This document shows, one piece after another, positions 24,815-33,740 of a stretch of 64,000 bases of DNA. Below the pieces are notes generated by a model. That model made no database searches. It worked only from the letters and a program-made list of their open reading frames with translations, and had not been told where the DNA came from. The first letter of the stretch is position 1. Every line of letters starts with the position of its first letter. The DNA comes from JANPPS01 sp043758105. GTDB taxonomy: Bacteria; Pseudomonadota; Alphaproteobacteria; Acetobacterales; Acetobacteraceae. The translations under genes were made by a program, and so were the position numbers. The DNA lies in assembly GCA_043758105.1 (NCBI GenBank), contig JAYVOF010000038.1, positions 1-64,000 on the forward strand. The letters are read 5' to 3'.

Positions 24815-26496
24815 GCCGCGTGTCCCAGCAAACTATCCGCCGCCGCCCGCGCCGCCTCCGTCACCGTCTCCCCGGCTAGCATCCGCGCGATCTCCTCCCG
24901 CCGCGCCGGACCATCGAGCGGCGAAACCCGCGTCTCCGCCCGGCCCGCCGCCATCGCCTTGGCCACCCGCATATGCGTCAAGCCGCGCGCCGCGACCTGG
25001 GGGGAGTGCGTGACGACCAACACCTGCACCCCCTCCGCCACTCGCGCCAACCGGTCCCCCACCGCCGCCGCCGTGGCCCCGCCCACGCCGCTATCCACCT
25101 CGTCGAACACCAGGGTCGGCACCGTGCCGCCGCTCACCAGCACGACCTTCAGCGCCAGCATCAGCCGCGACAATTCGCCGCCCGAGGCGATCTTGTCCAA
25201 CGCGCCGGGCGTCTGTCCCGGGTTGGTGGCGATCAAAAATCGCACCGAATCCGCACCGGCCGCCCCCCATCGCGCCTCATCGAGCGCCGCGACCTCCACC
25301 ACAAAGCGCGCCTTATCCAGCCGCAGCGGCGGCAGCTCGTCCGTCACGGCTTTTTGCAAACCCGCCGCCGCGTGCTGCCGCGCCTGGCTGAGCGCTGCCG
25401 CGCCGGCGGCGAAATCGGCCCGGGTCGCCGCCGCCGCCTGCTCCATCGCCGCAATCTCGGCCGAGCCGGTGTCCAATTCCGCGAGCCGCGCCTGGTGGCT
25501 GGCCAACAAGCCCGGCAATTCGGTAACGGTCGTGGCGTGCTTGCGGGCGGCGGCGCGCAGCGCGAACAGCCGCTCCTCCGCCTGTTCCAGCAAACGCGGG
25601 TCCGCATCGGCGTCGCTGGCCAGCCGGCTAAGCAACGTTTCCGCCTCGGCTAACGCCTCCTCCGCCCGTTCCAGCGCGGCCATGGCGGGGGCGGCCGGGT
25701 TTTCGGCCTCCGGCGCCGGTGCCAATTTCTGCAACGCACGGGACGCGCTGCGCAGGGCCGAGGCCGGGCCGGCGCTACGGCGGTCCTTGGGAGTGATCTC
25801 CGCCAGCGCCGTCGCGATCGCCTCCGCCCGGCGTTCGCCCTGTTGCAAGCGCTGCCGCTCGCCCGCCAGATGCTCTTCTTCGCCGGGCTGGGCGGCGAGC
25901 GTGGCCAATTCCTCGACGGCGTGGCGCAGCCAATCCTCTTCCCGTTGTGCCTCCGCGATGGCGGTCCGGGCCGCGTCCAGGCGCGTGACGGTGTCCCGCC
26001 AGGCGCGCCAGGCTCCTTGCACCGCGTCGCGCAAGGGCCGTTTCACGCCATACGAATCCAGCAGCGGCCCATGCAGCGCCGGATCGGCGAGGCCCATTTG
26101 CTCGCCCTGACCCTGCACCTCCACCAGCAGCGCGCCGGCCCGGCGTAACAGCGCCACACCCACCGGCTGGTCATTGATGGTCGCGCGGGACCGTCCGTCC
26201 CGGGACACCACGCGGCGGACCACGATCTCGTCCTCGAGTGCCACACCCTGTTCCGCAAGTAAATCCAGCGCCGGGTGACCGGGTGGCGGCGAAAAGCACG
26301 CGGTGACGCTGGCCTGCTCGGCCCCGGTGCGCACGAGCCCGCTTTCCGCCCGGGCACCCAGCGCGAGGCCCAGACTATCCAGCAAGATGGACTTGCCCGC
26401 CCCCGTCTCCCCCGTCAGCACCGTAAGGCCGGGGCCGAACGCCAAATCCAGCCTCTCGATCAGCACGACGTCGCGGATCGAGAGGGCGGTCAGCAT
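24811..26496 (-). CDS. recN: DNA repair protein RecN
   Basis: 561 residues, an SMC-like ATPase for double-strand break repair. LDLAFGPGLTVLTGETGAG leads into Walker A GETGAGKSILLDSLGLALG at about residue 30; a Glu/Ala-rich coiled coil spans the middle; SGGELSRLMLALKVVL is the ABC signature and LVFDEVDSGVGG Walker B. It sits between bamD (12-nt gap) and ligA (4-nt overlap), giving a bamD-recN-ligA operon. Confidence 0.95.
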   Translation of the reverse strand: MLTALSIRDVVLIERLDLAFGPGLTVLTGETGAGKSILLDSLGLALGARAESGLVRTGAEQASVTACFSPPPGHPALDLLAEQGVALEDEIVVRRVVSRDGRSRATINDQPVGVALLRRAGALLVEVQGQGEQMGLADPALHGPLLDSYGVKRPLRDAVQGAWRAWRDTVTRLDAARTAIAEAQREEDWLRHAVEELATLAAQPGEEEHLAGERQRLQQGERRAEAIATALAEITPKDRRSAGPASALRSASRALQKLAPAPEAENPAAPAMAALERAEEALAEAETLLSRLASDADADPRLLEQAEERLFALRAAARKHATTVTELPGLLASHQARLAELDTGSAEIAAMEQAAAATRADFAAGAAALSQARQHAAAGLQKAVTDELPPLRLDKARFVVEVAALDEARWGAAGADSVRFLIATNPGQTPGALDKIASGGELSRLMLALKVVLVSGGTVPTLVFDEVDSGVGGATAAAVGDRLARVAEGVQVLVVTHSPQVAARGLTHMRVAKAMAAGRAETRVSPLDGPARREEIARMLAGETVTEAARAAADSLLGHAA

Positions 26497-26508
26497 CGGA
26501 CGGACGGG

Positions 26509-27372
26509 CTAAAAGATGGGGCCGAGGTTCCGGGCGAAGAACCCCTGCGGTGCCGCGGCCGCCGGCATGGGCGGCGCAATCCCGTTATCCGCCAGCTGAC
26601 CATAGCTGTCTTTATACCAGGGCGAGCCGGGGTAGTTGTATCCCAACACGGCCGCGGTGTGCTTCGCCTGATCGGTGAGGCCGAGCTTCAGGTAAATTTC
26701 GGTTAGACGCTCCAGGGCCTCCGGCGCATGGTTGGTGGTTTGATAGTCGTCCACCACGCGCTGGAACCGGCCGATGGCGGCGGCATACAGCTTCTGACCT
26801 TCATACCAGCGGCCGATATCCATCTCCTTGCCGGCCAAATGATCGCGGCAGAGATCGATCTTCAACCGCGAATCGCGGGCATAGGCGCTGTCCGGGAAGC
26901 GGTTGACCACGTCCTGCAACGCGGCCATCGCCTGCTCGGTGCCCTTTTGATCGCGCTGAATGTCGGCGATTTGTTCATAGAACGACAGTGCCCGCAAATA
27001 ATAGGCATACGACGCATTAGCATTCGTCGGATGCAGCTGAATATACCGGTCCAGCGAGGCTACCGACTCCGTGTAATGGTTTTGTAGGTATTCGGCGTAC
27101 CCATGCATCAGCTGCGCGTTGATCGCCCAGGACGAATAAGGATAGTTTTGCTCGACCGCATCGAACTGAGTGACCGCGGTGGCGTATCGCTTTTGGTTCA
27201 GCGCATCGACGCCGTTATTATACAGCTCTTCGACCGGCTTGCCGGCCGGGTCGTCGCGCTTCACGATGTCCTCACTCTTACCCGTCCAGGGTGCGATCGA
27301 ACTGAGCGTCTCACAGCCCGAAAGGAGCAGCAGGCCGGCAGCAAATAAGGGGCGGAGCGCGCGATATGTCAT
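26509..27372 (-). CDS. bamD: Outer membrane assembly lipoprotein BamD
   Basis: 287 residues. The lipobox is in LLLLSGCETLSS. The mature part is TPR-like: PVEELYNNGVDALNQKRY, AVEQNYPYSSWAINAQLMHG, FLDRYIQLHP-like VASLDRYIQLHPTNANASYA, and MAALQDVVNRFPDSAYARDS. BamD is an essential part of the BAM complex that inserts beta-barrel proteins. The start at 27372 gives a normal signal peptide; the open frame upstream lacks one. Confidence 0.93.
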   Translation of the reverse strand: MTYRALRPLFAAGLLLLSGCETLSSIAPWTGKSEDIVKRDDPAGKPVEELYNNGVDALNQKRYATAVTQFDAVEQNYPYSSWAINAQLMHGYAEYLQNHYTESVASLDRYIQLHPTNANASYAYYLRALSFYEQIADIQRDQKGTEQAMAALQDVVNRFPDSAYARDSRLKIDLCRDHLAGKEMDIGRWYEGQKLYAAAIGRFQRVVDDYQTTNHAPEALERLTEIYLKLGLTDQAKHTAAVLGYNYPGSPWYKDSYGQLADNGIAPPMPAAAAPQGFFARNLGPIF

Positions 27373-27412
27373 GACGCCCGCCTTATAGCACGAGAGGCCC
27401 GCATGCGAAGCC

Positions 27413-28363
27413 TTACGCTGCGACCGAAATCCGGTCCGGCGCAGCGAACGCTGGCGCCGCGTCCCGCCAATTGGCCCGGTCCGCGAACAGCGCGTGCAGC
27501 ACAAGATTATTGAGCGCGTGCCCGGAGCGCCGGCCGACGAACTGGCCCTGCAGCGTCCCACCCGCCAGCGCCAAATCACCGACCGCGTCCAGCATCTTGT
27601 GGCGCACGAACTCGTCCGGGTGGCGTAACCCGGCCGGGTTCAGCACCCGGGCCCCATCGACGACGACCGCGTTATCGAGGCTGCCACCCCGCGCCAGCCC
27701 GGACGCGCGCAGGCCCTCGATCTCCTGGGACAGCGTGAACGTCCGCGCATCGGCGAGGCCGGTGCGGAAGCTTTCTTCGGATAGCGTCAGCATCAGCGCC
27801 TGCCGTCCGATGGCAGCCGCCTGGAACGCGATGGAGACTGCGAGGTCCAATGCCGCGGCACCAGGCCGCAACTCGGCAAACGCATCGCCCTGCTCGACCC
27901 GGACCGTGCGCAACACCTCGATCACCCGGGCCGGGGCGTCGAGCGACATGAGCCCGGCGCAATCCAGCAAGAACAGCCACGGCGCAGCCGACCCATCCAA
28001 CACCGGCAGCTCCGGCCCATCGACGTCGATCACCACATTGCTCACGCCGCAGGCCGACAGCGCCGCCATCAAATGCTCGATGGTGCCGACCCGGGCCTCG
28101 GCATGGTCCGGATGCGCCACGACCGTGCACAGACGGGTGTCGGTCACGTTGGAATAGAGTGCCGGGATGGTGATGCCGAGATCGGTGCGGTGGAACAGGA
28201 TCCCGGTGCCGGCCGTTGCTGGGCGCAAAGTTACCACCACCGGTAACCCGGTGTGCAATCCCACGCCCACGCAGCCGATCGGCGCCTTGACCGTCCGCTG
28301 CATCGCCACATCCCAACCGAGGGATGGTGCGGCGACCAGCGAGAGTTGTGACATACCGTCCAT
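27413..28363 (-). CDS. lpxC: UDP-3-O-acyl-N-acetylglucosamine deacetylase
   Basis: 316 residues, the zinc enzyme committing lipid A synthesis. QRTVKAPIGCVGVGLHTG is the family start; zinc ligands are in IEHLMAALSACG and in EFVRHKMLDAVGDLALAG (His and Asp); the active-site His is in GRRSGHALNNLVLHAL. The ATG at 28363 has AGGGG upstream; an internal ATG at 28303 is a shorter option. It is usually next to ftsZ, but here 5 kb of other genes intervene. Confidence 0.94.
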   Translation of the reverse strand: MDGMSQLSLVAAPSLGWDVAMQRTVKAPIGCVGVGLHTGLPVVVTLRPATAGTGILFHRTDLGITIPALYSNVTDTRLCTVVAHPDHAEARVGTIEHLMAALSACGVSNVVIDVDGPELPVLDGSAAPWLFLLDCAGLMSLDAPARVIEVLRTVRVEQGDAFAELRPGAAALDLAVSIAFQAAAIGRQALMLTLSEESFRTGLADARTFTLSQEIEGLRASGLARGGSLDNAVVVDGARVLNPAGLRHPDEFVRHKMLDAVGDLALAGGTLQGQFVGRRSGHALNNLVLHALFADRANWRDAAPAFAAPDRISVAA

Positions 28364-28489
28364 CAGGTCCCCTGCCGACGCCGTCTTGGCGCCACTGGGA
28401 CTACATACGCACAACCCCCGCCCGCAACCAAGTCAATCAATATTTCTGCGTATTACGCTGTAAGCAACTGTAACCAAAGCATTCTGCTG

Positions 28490-30826
28490 TTACGCTTGGA
28501 CCGCCGGTGCGTCGAGTAGCTTCTCGATCCGGACCGGAAGTGTTCGCACTCGCACACCGGTCGCGTGATAGACCGCGTTCGCCACCGCCGCATTCAGGCC
28601 GACGTTCCCCAATTCCCCTAGCCCTTTGATGCCGAGGTCATTGACCTGGTGATCCTCCTCGGGCACCAAAATCGTCGTCACCGTGCCGATATCCGCGTTC
28701 ACCGGTATGTAATATTCGGCCAGGTCATTGTTGTAATATCGGGCATGGCGCGCATCGAGCTCGGTCGCTTCATGCAATGCGGCCCCGATGCCCCAGATCT
28801 GGCCACCCATCAACTGACTCTTGGCCGCTTTGGGATTGACGATCTTGCCCGCGGCGAAGGCACCGACGAGCCGGGTTGCGCGGATTTCCCTGGTCTGCCG
28901 ATGCACCCGGACCTCTACGAATTGCGCGCCGAAGGCGAATTGGATGCGGTCCTTCAACTTCGCACCGCCGACCAGCTTACCCATGCCCTTATACAGTCCC
29001 TGCACCCCATCCGGCCCGATGCCGTGCGGGATGTTCTCGGCATAGGCCTCGATGATGCCGGACGCCGCACGGCCCACCGCGTCCTCCAGCTTTTCACTCC
29101 CCGAGGGGCCCTGCAGCATGCCGTCTTTCAACCGCAGAGTCGCCGGGTCGGCCCCCTTAAGCGGCCCATCCGCCGCCGCCGCCGCGGCGATCCGGGCGAG
29201 GATATCCTCGCACGCCTTAGCCACCACGTTGCAGAGGCTCGCCGTGCTGTTGGACCCGCCCGACACCGGGGCCGGCGGCAGCGCGCTATCGCCCACCTCC
29301 ACCGTGACCTGCGCCAACGGCACTCCTAATCCCTGCACCGCCGTCAACGCGAGCGCCGTCATGACTCCGGTGCCGATCTCCTGCGCCGAGGTCTGCACCG
29401 TAACCGCGCCCGTGGGCGACAGCCGCACCCGGACCGTCGCAGGCCCCATCGTGGTGGGGTACGACGACGTGGCGCAGCCCCAGCCAATCAGCCAATCCCC
29501 GTCCCGCATGCTGCCGGGCTGTGGATTGCGCTTGTTCCAGCCGAACTCCGTCGCCGCCGCGTCGAAGCACTGCGCCATCTGCCGCGACGTGTACGGCAGC
29601 CCCTTGATCGGCTCCTTCATCGTGTCATTGACGCGGCGCAATTCGACCGGATCCATTTTCAGCGCCACTGCCAGCTCATCCATCGCCGATTCCAGCGCGA
29701 ACATGTACGGGACCTCCGGCGGCGAGCGCATGAAGCCCGGCGTGTTCCGGTCCGCGTGCACGATCGTCACCTGCGAATCGACGTTCGGGCACTCATACAA
29801 CCGCGTGGAAGCGTCCGTGCCCGCGACCTTGTAGTTGTCGGGGCGCGATGTGATCTCGAACCCCTCATGGATCAACGCCGTGAGCTTACCGTCCGACGAT
29901 GCGCCCAGCCGGATGCGGTGCCGGGTTTCCGCGCGGTAGGTGGCGACGGTAAAGCCCTGGTCGCGCGTCGTCTCCAGCCGCACGGGCTGCCCGACCCGCT
30001 GTGCCGCCATCGCCACCAGCGCCGTCCGCTGCGTGAGCGACCCGCGCGATCCGAACCCGCCGCCCACGAACGGCGACAGCACCCGCACATCCGCCGGGTC
30101 CAGGCCCAATTGATCGGCGATCCCATGCTGGAACCCCGCCATGTTCTGCGACGGTTCCCACACCGTGAGCTTCTTCCCGTCCCATGCGGCGGTCGTGGTA
30201 AACAGCTCGATCGGGTTATGATGCTGCGCCGGCGTCTCATAATGCGCATCGATGGTGACGGCGGCGGTGGCCAACGCGGCCAGCGCATCACCGACCTTCG
30301 GGGCCGGCTCCACCTCGGTCCCGCTCTGCTTGGCGGCCTCTTCCGCAGTTTGGCTCGTGGTGCCCGCGCTGTCGAAGCTTGCAGACGGGGTCTCGGCGGC
30401 GTAGGCGATCCTCATCCGGTGCGCCGCCTCCCGCGCACCCTCGAAGCTGTCCGCCACCACCATGGCCACGATCTGCCCGGCGTGCTGCACCCGGTCCGAC
30501 GCCAGGGGAGCGATCGTGGTGCCCATATACCCCTTCTGCTCGAACATCTTGCCGGGCTTGATGCGGTCGCCCACGTTTTTATGCGTAAGAATGTCGAGAA
30601 TGCCGGGCACGCGGCGCGCATCCGCTTCATCGATGGCGGTGATTCGTCCGCGGGCGATCGGGCTTGTGACCAAATAAGCATGGGCCTGGCCCGGGAAGTC
30701 GGAGGCGTATTTTGCGCCGCCGGTGACCTTCAACCGTCCCTCGATCCGGGACGTTGGTAGGCCGAAATTGGGCGTGGGCGCGGAGGGCGGTGCGCCTTGC
30801 GGCATGATTTGCACGGTGTCGGACAT
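28490..30826 (-). CDS. Molybdopterin-binding large subunit of a PaoABC/xanthine dehydrogenase-family enzyme
   Basis: 778 residues. SRIEGRLKVTGGAKYASDFP is the family N-terminus; PFVGGGFGSRG and SPPEVPYMFALESAMDELA belong to the molybdenum-cofactor domain; GIKGLGELGNVGLNAAVANA carries the catalytic Glu. Length and partner genes match the periplasmic aldehyde oxidoreductase PaoC. It ends a three-gene operon (2Fe-2S, FAD, Mo subunits). Real substrate unknown; aromatic aldehydes are likely for this group. Confidence 0.88.
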   Translation of the reverse strand: MSDTVQIMPQGAPPSAPTPNFGLPTSRIEGRLKVTGGAKYASDFPGQAHAYLVTSPIARGRITAIDEADARRVPGILDILTHKNVGDRIKPGKMFEQKGYMGTTIAPLASDRVQHAGQIVAMVVADSFEGAREAAHRMRIAYAAETPSASFDSAGTTSQTAEEAAKQSGTEVEPAPKVGDALAALATAAVTIDAHYETPAQHHNPIELFTTTAAWDGKKLTVWEPSQNMAGFQHGIADQLGLDPADVRVLSPFVGGGFGSRGSLTQRTALVAMAAQRVGQPVRLETTRDQGFTVATYRAETRHRIRLGASSDGKLTALIHEGFEITSRPDNYKVAGTDASTRLYECPNVDSQVTIVHADRNTPGFMRSPPEVPYMFALESAMDELAVALKMDPVELRRVNDTMKEPIKGLPYTSRQMAQCFDAAATEFGWNKRNPQPGSMRDGDWLIGWGCATSSYPTTMGPATVRVRLSPTGAVTVQTSAQEIGTGVMTALALTAVQGLGVPLAQVTVEVGDSALPPAPVSGGSNSTASLCNVVAKACEDILARIAAAAAADGPLKGADPATLRLKDGMLQGPSGSEKLEDAVGRAASGIIEAYAENIPHGIGPDGVQGLYKGMGKLVGGAKLKDRIQFAFGAQFVEVRVHRQTREIRATRLVGAFAAGKIVNPKAAKSQLMGGQIWGIGAALHEATELDARHARYYNNDLAEYYIPVNADIGTVTTILVPEEDHQVNDLGIKGLGELGNVGLNAAVANAVYHATGVRVRTLPVRIEKLLDAPAVQA

Positions 30827-30828
30827 GC

Positions 30829-31839
30829 TCAGATCTCCATCACGCTGGCCTGCATCAGGGCGCGCACCAACGTGCGCTGACCGAGATCGACCTTGTATTG
30901 GTTGTCGGGCCGCGTCGTGGCACCGTGAAAGGCAATGCGCGCGGCGGCGGTGGCGGTGGCCTGATCGAGCCGCTTACCCCGGAGAAAAGTCTCCGCCGCA
31001 TGCGGACGGAACGGCTTGTAGGAGACCGCGCCGAGCCCGATCCGCGCCTCACTCACCACCCCATTCCGCTGGTCCAGCGCGACGGCGGCGGTGGCGAGGC
31101 CATAGGCGTAGCTCTCCCGGTCGCGTACTTTTACGTAGGTGGAACGCCGGGTCCACGGGCCGGACGGGACGGTGATGGCGGTGATCAACTCGCCCGGCAG
31201 CAGCACCGTCTCCCGATGCGGATCGTCTGGGCCAGTGTGCAATTGCTCGAACGGGATTTTCCGCCCGCCACCGTCCCGCGCGGTTTCGATCTCGGCCCCC
31301 AACGCCACCAGCGCCTGACCGAAATCGCCACCGTACTCGGCAATGCATTTGTCGCCGACACCCAGGACGGCGTGCTTGCGGTTCACGCCCTCGAGCGCGG
31401 CGCACCCCGTACCCGGGGCCCGCTTATTACACGACGCCCAGCTTGGATCCCGGAAATACTGGCACCGGGTCCGCTGCAGCATGTTGCCCGCGAGCGTCGC
31501 CATCTGGCGCAGCTGCGCGCTCGCGGCCATGGACATCGTTTCGGCGATGACCGGATACTGTTTCTGCACCTCCGAATGAGCCGCCAAATCGGCCATTCGC
31601 ACGAACGCGCCGAGCCGGAGGCCTTGGGCGGTAACCTCGATTGCCGAGTGGCCGGGAACGCCATTGATATCGATCAACACCTCCGGCTGCAGGGTGTCGA
31701 GCTTCATGAGGTCGAGCATCTGAGTGCCGCCCGCGATGAACTGGGCCGGGGCCGCCGTGGGCGGGGTCTTACCGATGCTCGCCGCACCATGCACGGCTCC
31801 GCGCACATCCTCGGCCCGCGTGTAGACAAATGGACGCAT
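30829..31839 (-). CDS. FAD-binding subunit of the PaoABC-like oxidoreductase
   Basis: 336 residues. FIAGGTQMLDLMKLDTLQPE and ATLAGNMLQRTRCQYFRDPS are FAD-domain landmarks (family CO dehydrogenase flavoprotein). The segment after it contains extra Cys (RCQYF, ASCNKR, GTGCAAL), fitting the additional 4Fe-4S cluster known in PaoB. It is separated from both neighbours by 2-3 nt, so the operon is tightly packed. Confidence 0.87.
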   Translation of the reverse strand: MRPFVYTRAEDVRGAVHGAASIGKTPPTAAPAQFIAGGTQMLDLMKLDTLQPEVLIDINGVPGHSAIEVTAQGLRLGAFVRMADLAAHSEVQKQYPVIAETMSMAASAQLRQMATLAGNMLQRTRCQYFRDPSWASCNKRAPGTGCAALEGVNRKHAVLGVGDKCIAEYGGDFGQALVALGAEIETARDGGGRKIPFEQLHTGPDDPHRETVLLPGELITAITVPSGPWTRRSTYVKVRDRESYAYGLATAAVALDQRNGVVSEARIGLGAVSYKPFRPHAAETFLRGKRLDQATATAAARIAFHGATTRPDNQYKVDLGQRTLVRALMQASVMEI

Positions 31840-31842
31840 GGC

Positions 31843-32454
31843 TCAGCCCTCCATTTTTTGCATAAGCGGGCGGGCCTGCTCGATCGCGGCCACGATGTGG
31901 GGGTAGGCGGCGCAGCGGCACAGATTGCCGCTCATATATTCCCGGATGGTCGCCGCATCCTTGGCGTGCCCGGACTGCACACAGGCCACCGCCGAGACGA
32001 TCTGACCCGGCGTGCAATAGCCGCACTGGAACGCGTCCTGGTCGATAAACGCCTGCTGCATCGGATGCAGCGTGCCGTCGGGCTGGGCCAGACCCTCGAC
32101 GGTCGTGACCGGACCCCGCACCATGACGGCCAGCGTCAAGCAGGCGAGCGCGGGCTTACCGTCGATCAACACGGAACACGCGCCACACTGACCATGATCG
32201 CAGCCCTTCTTGGACCCGGTCAGGCCCAAATGCGTGCGGAGGGTGTCCAGCAGGGTCGTGCGGTTATCCAGTGACAGGCTGTGGTTACGGCCGTTGATGG
32301 TGAGCGAAACCGGCACGCTGCGGCGAGGATCCGGTGGGGGCGGGGCTGCCGGCGTGGGCTGGGCCTTAGCGGCAAGCGGCGCAAAGGCCGCGGCCACGGC
32401 GGTGCCGGACAGCATGCTGCGGCGATTGACGGTCGGTCCGTTCGATGGGGACAT
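31843..32454 (-). CDS. 2Fe-2S subunit of the PaoABC-like oxidoreductase, Tat-exported
   Basis: 203 residues. VNRRSMLSGTAVAAAFAPLA is a twin-arginine signal peptide, so the complex likely works in the periplasm. The plant-type cluster ligands are in GCDHGQCGACSVLIDG and the second cluster in CGYCTPGQI and GNLCRCAAYPHI. It passes electrons from the Mo centre to FAD. First gene of the operon; 140 bp separate it from the divergent hydrolase gene. Confidence 0.9.
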   Translation of the reverse strand: MSPSNGPTVNRRSMLSGTAVAAAFAPLAAKAQPTPAAPPPPDPRRSVPVSLTINGRNHSLSLDNRTTLLDTLRTHLGLTGSKKGCDHGQCGACSVLIDGKPALACLTLAVMVRGPVTTVEGLAQPDGTLHPMQQAFIDQDAFQCGYCTPGQIVSAVACVQSGHAKDAATIREYMSGNLCRCAAYPHIVAAIEQARPLMQKMEG

Positions 32455-32594
32455 GCGAATTGCCTCTGTTAAGGCACCGGTAACGGCCTACCGAAATCCG
32501 GGTTTCGGCTCAAGGCGTTAACGTCGCCGTGCGGTGTCCATTGCATTGGTGGTCGATCCCGGCATTCTGTCCTCACAAAAAAGGGAGGACGCCG

Positions 32595-33632
32595 ATGTCC
32601 GAATATTACAATCAGGCCAATCACGGCCCGTTCGAGGCCTTTGATCTGGGCGATTTCGCGCTCGCGGAGGGCACGACGCTCCGCGCCTGTCAGCTCGCCT
32701 ACGCGACGCACGGCACGCTGAATGCCGCGAAGGACAATGCCATCCTGGTCACCTGCTGGTGGTCTGGCACGAGCAAGATCATGGAGCAGGTCTATGTCGC
32801 CGAGGGCCGCGCGCTCGACCCGTCCAAGTATTTCATCATCATCGTCAATCAGCTGGGCGGCGGGATTTCCACGTCGGCCAACAACACCGCCGCACCCGGC
32901 GGGGCCGCCCGGTTCCCGCATGTCCGCATCAGCGACGACGTGCGGGCGCAGCACCGGTTTTTGACCGAGAAATTCGGCATCACCCAACTGGCGCTGGTGT
33001 TCGGCGGCTCGATGGGGGCGCAGCAGACCTATGAATGGGCGGTGCGCTACCCGGACATGGTGAAGCGCGCGGCACCGCTGGCGGGCACGGCGAAGGTGAC
33101 CGACCATTCGCTGCTGTTCGGTGACACGCTGGCCGAGGCGATCCGGTCCGATCCGGGCTGGGCCGGCGGCTGGTATGCGTCCGAGGCGGAGGTGCATTTC
33201 GGGCTGCGCCGGGTGGCGGCGTTGATGGCGGTGACGGCGATGGCGCCCGCGTTCTTCAACACCGAGATGTGGCGCGGCATGGGTTTCTCCTCGGCCCGCG
33301 ATTTCCGCACCAATTTCCTGGAGGGCTATTTCCTGCCGATGGACCCCAACGTCCTGCTGACCACGCTCTGGAAATGGCAGCACGCGGACGTGACGCATGG
33401 CCGCGGCAGCCTGGCCGACGTGCTGGGCGGGATCAAGGCGGGGGTGATGGTGCTGCCGATCAGCTCCGACCGCATGTTCCCTCCGTCCGATTGCGCGAGG
33501 GAGCAGGCGATGATCCCGGGATCGGAAATGCGGGTGATCGAGAGCAAGAGCGGCCATCTCGGCCTATTCGCGCTGGACCCCGATTACAGCGAGCAGATCG
33601 ACCGGGCGCTGAAGGACCTGCTCGCCCGCTAG
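32595..33632 (+). CDS. Alpha/beta hydrolase of the homoserine O-acetyltransferase (MetX)-like family
   Basis: 345 residues. TLRACQLAYATHGTLNAAKD is the MetX-like N-terminus. The nucleophile Ser is in VFGGSMGAQQTYEWAVRYPD near residue 140, the acid Asp in SSDRMFPPSD and the His in SKSGHLGLF. Many proteins of this type are not true acetyltransferases, so methionine synthesis is not certain. The ATG at 32595 has GGGAGG upstream. Confidence 0.8.
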   Translation: MSEYYNQANHGPFEAFDLGDFALAEGTTLRACQLAYATHGTLNAAKDNAILVTCWWSGTSKIMEQVYVAEGRALDPSKYFIIIVNQLGGGISTSANNTAAPGGAARFPHVRISDDVRAQHRFLTEKFGITQLALVFGGSMGAQQTYEWAVRYPDMVKRAAPLAGTAKVTDHSLLFGDTLAEAIRSDPGWAGGWYASEAEVHFGLRRVAALMAVTAMAPAFFNTEMWRGMGFSSARDFRTNFLEGYFLPMDPNVLLTTLWKWQHADVTHGRGSLADVLGGIKAGVMVLPISSDRMFPPSDCAREQAMIPGSEMRVIESKSGHLGLFALDPDYSEQIDRALKDLLAR

Positions 33633-33639
33633 TACCTCG

Positions 33640-33734
33640 CCATTGCGAGCCGCTTGGCGAAGCAATCCAGGGACAGCAAGCGCGCCTGTCGCCCCTGGAT
33701 TGCTTCGCCGCCAAGCGGCGTCTCGCAATGACGG
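33640..33734. repeat. Palindromic intergenic element (CGTCATTGCGAG type), second copy
   Basis: CCATTGCGAGCCGCTTGGCG and the matching GCCAAGCGGCGTCTCGCAAT arm enclose GAAGCAATCCAGGG and CCCTGGATTGCTTC. It lies between the convergent hydrolase and ftsZ genes and should end transcription from both sides. Confidence 0.85.
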
Positions 33735-33740
33735 GTCGTA

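Noticed and set aside
30898..32274. 458-codon plus-strand frame
   Set aside because: Antisense to the FAD and 2Fe-2S subunit genes, which carry clear cofactor motifs.
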